Shown: positions 59,519 to 64,000 of the stretch, one piece after another | How the letters are laid out: every line of letters starts with the position of its first letter | Numbering within the stretch: the first letter of the stretch is position 1 | The notes under the pieces: generated by a model | The model's input: only the letters and a program-made list of their open reading frames with translations | What the model was told of the DNA's origin: nothing | Database searches by the model: none | Assembly (NCBI GenBank): GCA_038243605.1 | Contig: JBBSQX010000001.1 | Location: 271,563 to 335,562 of the forward strand | Reading direction: 5' to 3' | Source: Terrimesophilobacter sp038243605 | GTDB lineage: Bacteria > Actinomycetota > Actinomycetes > Actinomycetales > Microbacteriaceae | Length of the DNA: 64,000 nt | Made by a program: the position numbers and the translations under genes

Positions 59519-60642
59519 TGCGCAACCTCCACCCATGCTTGGCGTTGCGCAGAGGCCAGAACTGCCTCTGTGATGTGAGCTGCTCTTTCGCCGTCGGCAA
59601 AGGTCGGTAGGCCATCTACGACGTCACCTTCCACGGCCGAGTAGACGTCGGCGATGAACGAGGTGAAGGCGCTGTCCCAACCCTGAGGGTGTCCGCTAGG
59701 CAGGCGATCGGTTCGATGCCATGCCCCTGATCCGCGGGCAAAGAGGCTCACGTCTCCCTTAGCGTCGGCGAACCACGCTTGCTCAGGGTTCTCGTGATTG
59801 AATGCAGCGGATCCGGATGTTCCATCCACTTCGAACCACAGCCGATTCTTTCGTCCGGCGGCGACCTGCGACACGCTCAGGCTCGCGGGCGTACCTCTCT
59901 CGGTGCGGAACATGATGGTGGCGATATCTTCTGTGTCGACCGTGATGCGCGGTGCATCATTGTCGGGGGCGGCCGTGAAGCTCGGCCCCTGGGGTGCTGG
60001 GCGTTGTGGCACAGAAATGGAAAGCTGGGCGACGAGAGTGGTGAAACGTTCACCCGTGATCCATTCGAGAAGATCACACCAATGCGTGCCAATGTCCGCG
60101 AAGGCGCGTGATTGCCCGCCGGCCGCTGACTCCACTCTCCAATTCGAGGCATTCGGGTCGAGCAACCAGTCCTGCAGATAGGAACCGTGAAGAAGCGTAA
60201 GGGCGCCGAGTTCGCCGTCGTGTACGCGTGATCGGATCTCCCGCACCGCGGAGTAGTAACGGTACACGTACGGAACTGCGGCCACGACCCCAGCCCGGGC
60301 GGCGAGTGCGGTCAGTTCGGAAGCATCGGCTGCTGATGTTGCGAGCGGCTTCTCGCAGATGACGTGCTTGCCTGCACTGAGCAGCACTCGAGCGTATTCG
60401 GCGTGAGTGCCAGTGGGGGAGCAGATGTGCACCACCTCAACATCAGAATCAGCGAGGTCCTCAATTGTCGAGAAGAAGCGAGAGGCGTTCCACTCCTGTG
60501 CGAGCGCTTCACCTTTTTCAGGGGTTGACCCCAGCACGGCGTTCAACGGCATATCTATCGCCGAGAGTGCGTGGCGATGGACTCGACCGACCATCCCACC
60601 GCCAATAATCGCGGTTCGTCGGTGTGGAGTCGTGCCGTTCAT
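59515..60642 (-). CDS. Gfo/Idh/MocA family oxidoreductase
   Basis: A 375-aa NAD(P)-dependent sugar dehydrogenase-like enzyme. The N-terminal Rossmann fold has GGGMVGRVHRHAL, the dinucleotide-binding CEKPLATSAADA carries the conserved Glu-Lys-Pro, and DIGTHWCDLLEWITG supplies the likely catalytic Asp/His. It would oxidise a ring hydroxyl of the imported sugar or polyol. It is the first gene of the five-gene operon and is divergent from the ROK regulator across 123 bp. Confidence 0.87.
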   Translation of the reverse strand: MNGTTPHRRTAIIGGGMVGRVHRHALSAIDMPLNAVLGSTPEKGEALAQEWNASRFFSTIEDLADSDVEVVHICSPTGTHAEYARVLLSAGKHVICEKPLATSAADASELTALAARAGVVAAVPYVYRYYSAVREIRSRVHDGELGALTLLHGSYLQDWLLDPNASNWRVESAAGGQSRAFADIGTHWCDLLEWITGERFTTLVAQLSISVPQRPAPQGPSFTAAPDNDAPRITVDTEDIATIMFRTERGTPASLSVSQVAAGRKNRLWFEVDGTSGSAAFNHENPEQAWFADAKGDVSLFARGSGAWHRTDRLPSGHPQGWDSAFTSFIADVYSAVEGDVVDGLPTFADGERAAHITEAVLASAQRQAWVEVAQ

Positions 60643-60765
60643 TTCAGCTGGAAAGCCTCTCTGCTTATCACTGAAGCGGGCGTTATATCGCTATATTCTG
60701 ATGCTAGTTGTGACATTTAGGCTCATTCAAGCTTATATTTACGCCAGTTTCGACATAATGAATGA
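60643..60765. promoter_or_regulatory. Sugar operon / ROK regulator divergent control region
   Basis: AT-rich 123-bp region. Two related elements, AGTTGTGACATTTAG (60706-60720) and AGTTTCGACATAATG (60746-60760), lie 40 bp apart (10 of 15 identical) and may be ROK sites. CATAAT (60754-60759) ends 6 nt before the regulator's ATG, overlapping the second element. TATAAC on the minus strand (near 60691) could be the operon -10. Confidence 0.45.
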
Positions 60766-62043
60766 ATGAATACAGCACTCGGGCACCCGCGACACCTCGG
60801 TGCGCATCAATACCGGTTGGAGTCCGGAGTGATTCACACGATGGCGGACCCTGCAGTCGCCATGAGCGTGATCTTGCGGCTCATTGCGTCCGGCGAAGCC
60901 ACCACCCGCCCCGCCGTTGCCCGCGAGACTGGGCTTTCTCCCGCGACAGCGAGTAAACACCTCGACACCTTGCGGCAACACCACATGATCAGGTTTGGAA
61001 CCCACACAACTCCCGCAGGCCGGGGGCGACCAGCTCGAGCCCTCGTCATCCGAGATGACGTTGGAGTAGTGATCACCGCCTCGTTCACCGCCAGCCACCT
61101 AGAAATCGCCGTGGTGACTCTCAGTCAGCTGTGTCTCGCATACGAGAAGCATGTGATCGCGATCGAGGATGGGCCAGAGATCGTTCTTGGGCTGCTCACG
61201 GAGCGCCTTCACGCCATGCTCGCCGAACTGCCAAAGAAACGTGTTCTTTTGATCTCCGTTGGCCTTCCTGGCCCTGTGGACTTTCACCGCGGGATGCCAG
61301 TGCGGCCCCCAATTATGCCCGGATGGGACGGCCACCCTGTCGCCGCTGAGCTCTCTACCGCATTTGGGTGCCCGACCATCGTCGACAACGACGTGAACCT
61401 GATGGCTCTTGGCGAATCGCGCGCGCTTCCACCGGGGGAGCTGCCGCTGCTTTACCTCAAAGTAGGAACCGGAATCGGCAGTGGGCTCGTGACGGCAAAC
61501 GGACAGCTTCACCGCGGCGCGCACGGGGCGGCTGGCGACATTGGGCACATTCAGGTTCCGAACGACAGCCAAGAGGTGTGTAGTTGTGGCAACACCAATT
61601 GCCTTGAGGCGGTCGCCTCAGTGGCAGCGATGACACGTTCCCTGCGAGTGGAGACGGGGGACCCCAGTCTCACTCAGGACGATTTCCTCGACGCTGTGCG
61701 GGCAGGCACACCACACGCCACCCGCGCGGTGCGCCTTGGTGCTGGCATCCTGGGCGAAGCAGTTGCCGCGCTAGTGCACTTGTATAACCCGGCACGAATC
61801 TGCATCGGTGGTGGGCTCGCGAGCGCAAGCGATGACCTACTCGCCGGGGTGCGCTCAGTCGTATACCAGCGCGCGCTGCCACTGGCGACTCGAAACCTCA
61901 CACTTGTGCATTCGACGCTCGACCAGGAAGCTGCGATAATCGGTGCCACGGTGGCGGCAATTGATGAAGTTTTGAGTGCGCGCTTCATCCGAGATCATCT
62001 TCTTCAGCAACGCGGTGATAGTGCGGCGCTCAACGATGCATGA
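60766..62043 (+). CDS. ROK family transcriptional regulator
   Basis: A 425-aa NagC/XylR-type regulator. A winged helix at about 25-75 (TTRPAVARETGLSPATASKHLDTLRQHHMI) is followed by a ROK sugar-binding fold: VDNDVNLMALGES, GTGIGSGLV, and GDIGHIQVPNDSQEVCSCGNTNCLEAVAS with the zinc-binding cysteine cluster. It is divergent from the sugar operon and very likely represses it until a sugar binds. The start has a CATAAT hexamer 6 nt upstream and no ribosome site. Confidence 0.88.
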   Translation: MNTALGHPRHLGAHQYRLESGVIHTMADPAVAMSVILRLIASGEATTRPAVARETGLSPATASKHLDTLRQHHMIRFGTHTTPAGRGRPARALVIRDDVGVVITASFTASHLEIAVVTLSQLCLAYEKHVIAIEDGPEIVLGLLTERLHAMLAELPKKRVLLISVGLPGPVDFHRGMPVRPPIMPGWDGHPVAAELSTAFGCPTIVDNDVNLMALGESRALPPGELPLLYLKVGTGIGSGLVTANGQLHRGAHGAAGDIGHIQVPNDSQEVCSCGNTNCLEAVASVAAMTRSLRVETGDPSLTQDDFLDAVRAGTPHATRAVRLGAGILGEAVAALVHLYNPARICIGGGLASASDDLLAGVRSVVYQRALPLATRNLTLVHSTLDQEAAIIGATVAAIDEVLSARFIRDHLLQQRGDSAALNDA

Positions 62044-62069
62044 CCTCAGCGATCACGCGCCAACGAGCG

Positions 62070-62663
62070 TTAGCAGGAACCCCACAGGCCAGCGTTGGAG
62101 TCGCGCGCCACGGATTCTGCGGCGTCGAACAGCTTCCAATATGTGTTGCTTGGTGCGATGTTGAGCGCCTCCGCGTAGCCATTCGCGACGAGGTCGAGGT
62201 TCACGGAGCGGTCATCCGTCGTCCACAGATAAAGTAGGCTGCGGCCGTACTGGTCGACGGCCTCGCGGTCCGTCGTGATCCAGACTGCTGTTCCCTCAGG
62301 CAGCATTGCGCGCAGATAGTCGCGCGCCTCTGCTCCGAAACACTCCGACACCGGGCGAAGTTCGGGCGTATCGATGCCGATGAGGCGAACCTTGATCTGG
62401 TCATCTCGAGCGCTGGTGCCGTCTGGCTGCAAATAGAGAGTGTCGCCATCGTGAACATAGGCAACGTGGGAGAGCGTCGCGTCAGCGGGTCTGTCAAAGG
62501 CGTCAAAGCTCGATCGCCCTGGCGCGCTGACACTGCTGTTGGTGTTTGCAGTGTTTGCAGTGATGCCGGGGAGCTCAAGAAACTCTGACGCGAAGGCGAA
62601 AGCCACAACAATGAAAAGAACCACAGAGGCAAGGAGCAGCCGGCCTTTTACATTCCTTTTCAC
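62070..62663 (-). CDS. Secreted or membrane-anchored thermonuclease (SNase-like)
   Basis: A 197-aa nuclease. An N-terminal hydrophobic segment (LLLASVVLFIVVAFAFASEFL) is a signal or anchor. The SNase fold shows VHDGDTLYL, VRLIGIDTPE (catalytic Arg and calcium-binding Asp), ARDYLRAML and DQYGRSLLYLW. It cleaves DNA and RNA outside the cytoplasm, serving nutrient recovery. Tandem GTG codons start the frame; 62663 is used, with AGGTGG just upstream. It is convergent with the ROK regulator gene. Confidence 0.82.
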   Translation of the reverse strand: MKRNVKGRLLLASVVLFIVVAFAFASEFLELPGITANTANTNSSVSAPGRSSFDAFDRPADATLSHVAYVHDGDTLYLQPDGTSARDDQIKVRLIGIDTPELRPVSECFGAEARDYLRAMLPEGTAVWITTDREAVDQYGRSLLYLWTTDDRSVNLDLVANGYAEALNIAPSNTYWKLFDAAESVARDSNAGLWGSC

Positions 62664-62704
62664 CACGCCACCTTACCGGCGAGCCGACTGATCGTTGAGA
62701 GTGC

Positions 62705-63325
62705 TCAGAGGTGCGAGCGGATGAACGCGCTCAGTTCCCCCAGCTCGAAATCAGAAACCTCGTGGCCAAGCCCTTCGTAAATGCCCTCAGTAAGGGTGGA
62801 GTGTTGTGGCAGCCACTGCTGCGTGTGCGCGATGAGGGAGGCAGGAATGACGGCATCTGCTGTGCCCCGCCCCCAGAAAACTGGTGGTGTGAGCTCGGAG
62901 AGGAGCGCATCCCCCGAGTGATCTGAGGGCAGCACGAATCCGCTCAACTGCACCACATAGTCGAAACGCTCAGGTTGTTCACGAAGCAACTCGAGCGCCA
63001 TGGCACCGCCCTGCGAGAAGCCAAGAAGCCCAACGCCGCTCGACGACGTCGCGGAGACCCAGTTGCGCAGTGCATGAGTGACATCGGCGATGGAGTCGAA
63101 ACGCTCGTTCGGGTCTGCATCATCCGACGGGAACCAGGTGTAGCCGTGCCCCGCAGGCAGCGGCGCCCGCAGGGAGGCGATCACGGGCTCCAACGGGAGC
63201 GAGCGAGCAAACGAAAACATGTCGCCCTCGTTCGAACCGAAACCGTGTAAAAGCACGAGCAACGGCCGTCCCGCTCGTTCTCGCTCTGGGGCAGACCACA
63301 TGACGGCATCCGAGTCGATGTGCAT
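62705..63325 (-). CDS. Phospholipase/carboxylesterase family hydrolase
   Basis: A 206-aa alpha/beta hydrolase of the PLA2/thioesterase family. The nucleophile is Ser104 in LGFSQGG, the oxyanion region LLVLLHGFGSNEGDM, the Asp in GTADAVIPASL, and the His in GLGHEVSDFEL. It has no signal peptide. ATG 63325 is preferred because AAAGGA precedes it by about 7 nt; the longer frame to 63415 would overlap the divergent DUF4916 gene. The substrate is an unidentified ester. Confidence 0.84.
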   Translation of the reverse strand: MHIDSDAVMWSAPERERAGRPLLVLLHGFGSNEGDMFSFARSLPLEPVIASLRAPLPAGHGYTWFPSDDADPNERFDSIADVTHALRNWVSATSSSGVGLLGFSQGGAMALELLREQPERFDYVVQLSGFVLPSDHSGDALLSELTPPVFWGRGTADAVIPASLIAHTQQWLPQHSTLTEGIYEGLGHEVSDFELGELSAFIRSHL

Positions 63326-63387
63326 GAAATCCTTTCGCAGCGTCGCGTTAATCCTCGCACCGCTCACTGTATGAGTGACAATGGAGC

Positions 63388-63930
63388 ATGAGCTCAGTCG
63401 GAACCCCAGACCCAAATTCCGGATGGTTGTCTGATGACGAGCTGACCAGTGTGCGAATGCGACTGCCCCTTCTCTATGTTGAAGCCGTACCGGTGCGCAT
63501 CGATGGACTCGGCAAAGTGGTCGAGGTTGGCGTGCTGCTGCGCGCGTCGTCGACCGGCGAAATGACCCGCACTCTCGTCTCTGGACGCGTCATGTATGGC
63601 GAGACCATTCGTGAGGCACTCTTTCGGCATCTTGAGAAGGATCTCGGACCCATGGCTTTTCCGCAGATGCCGCTCAGTCCTGTGCCGTTTTACGTTGCCG
63701 AATACTTTCCCATGCCGGGGATCAGCGCGTTCACGGACGATCGGCAGCATGCCATTTCTCTCGCCTATGTGGTGCCGGTAACGGGCACGTGTGAGCCGAG
63801 GCAGGATGCGCTTGAGGTCACTTGGCTGTCGCCGGAGGAGGCGGCAACAGACGAACTTTCCCGCGAAATGGAGGGTGGCAGAGGGGTACTGTTGCGCGCT
63901 GCCCTCGCCGCTGTCGGGTGCTTGCCCTAG
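63388..63930 (+). CDS. DUF4916 (NUDIX-like) protein
   Basis: A 180-aa protein of the DUF4916 family, which has a NUDIX-like fold common in actinobacteria. WLSDDELTSVRMRLPLLYVEAVPVRID at the N-terminus and GRVMYGETIREALFRHLEKDLGP in the position of the NUDIX box are recognisable. The box lacks the full GX5EX7REUXEE consensus, so hydrolase activity is doubtful. It is divergent from the esterase gene by 62 bp. Function unknown. Confidence 0.78.
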   Translation: MSSVGTPDPNSGWLSDDELTSVRMRLPLLYVEAVPVRIDGLGKVVEVGVLLRASSTGEMTRTLVSGRVMYGETIREALFRHLEKDLGPMAFPQMPLSPVPFYVAEYFPMPGISAFTDDRQHAISLAYVVPVTGTCEPRQDALEVTWLSPEEAATDELSREMEGGRGVLLRAALAAVGCLP

Positions 63931-64000
63931 CCGGTCGCCGGCGCTCCGTCTCGCTCTCGCCGCCTGCGCGGCGCGAGCCTGCCCGCGGCCCCCCCCCCCC
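63931..64000. other. Terminal non-coding stretch ending in 12 cytosines
   Basis: Seventy bases after the DUF4916 stop hold no gene. The final 12 bases (63989-64000) are all C. This could be a genuine homopolymer or a sequencing or assembly artefact at a contig edge, so sequence near the end should be treated with caution. Confidence 0.5.

Noticed and set aside
1..64000. Insertion sequences, prophage or integrative element
   Set aside because: No transposase, integrase, phage structural gene or flanking attachment repeats were seen on either strand; both tRNA genes are intact without adjacent integrase.

Overview
The window is chromosomal DNA from a high-GC actinobacterium, most likely a Microbacteriaceae member. 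Four things point that way: the family content (ClpB without its N-domain, RamB-type glyoxylate regulator, DUF4916, Septum_form and LCP proteins, F420-type LLM oxidoreductase), frequent GTG starts, tight ATGA/GTGA gene overlaps, and many genes whose -10-like hexamer lies 6-8 nt before the start codon (leaderless mRNAs). No transposase, integrase, phage gene, plasmid rep gene or CRISPR array was seen. I annotate about 64 protein genes and two tRNA genes.

Layout. 0-5 kb: an unknown membrane protein end, N-domain-less clpB, and an acyltransferase-SGNH membrane protein. 4.5-6.6 kb: a TetR-controlled ABC exporter with a palindromic operator on its promoter. 6.6-13.8 kb (minus strand): an AmiS-like channel coupled to a cysteine hydrolase, an LLM oxidoreductase with threonine aldolase, a NatAB-like exporter, and DUF6421. 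Between natA and DUF6421 lies a 318-bp non-coding block with a 24-bp-arm inverted repeat and G-rich tandem repeats. 14-18 kb: GntR, xth, pyrE, a Septum_form protein, a YtrA-like regulator and a small membrane protein. 18-24 kb (minus): a PotABCD-like polyamine importer with a co-transcribed YtcJ-like amidohydrolase. 24-29.5 kb: a thioesterase, then ramB divergent from aceA-aceB (glyoxylate shunt). 29.5-34.2 kb: Lrp/AsnC divergent from a dimethylargininase, MarR-MFS, an alpha/beta hydrolase and a HIT protein.

34.2-37.6 kb holds the most unusual locus: a 1023-residue secreted protein combining a NIDO domain, an SGNH esterase, a PKD domain and a beta-strand repeat tail. It starts at TTG, looks AT-richer than its neighbours and is followed by a small membrane protein. 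37.9-41.6 kb: lipoate ligase, a small acidic protein, an orphan beta-class DNA methyltransferase and a GH1 glycosidase. 41.6-55 kb is a core block (VanY-like carboxypeptidase, pheA, two membrane proteins, MgtC family, an ABC importer of the Fe/polyamine/phosphonate type, DagK-like kinase, serS, HAD phosphatase, two tRNA-Ser, LCP protein, enoyl-CoA hydratase, Pr6Pr protein). 55.3-62 kb is a complete sugar catabolic operon (Gfo/Idh/MocA, isomerase, binding protein, two permeases) divergent from its ROK regulator. 62-64 kb ends with a secreted nuclease, an esterase and a DUF4916 NUDIX-like protein. The last 12 bases are all C.

System logic. Most operons carry their own regulator with a visible candidate operator: TetR at 4.5 kb, RamB at 26.2 kb, Lrp at 29.9 kb, MarR at 32.8 kb and ROK at 60.7 kb. 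Functions are assigned from recognisable motifs and gene context only. No database search was run, so substrate assignments for transporters and hydrolases are inferences.
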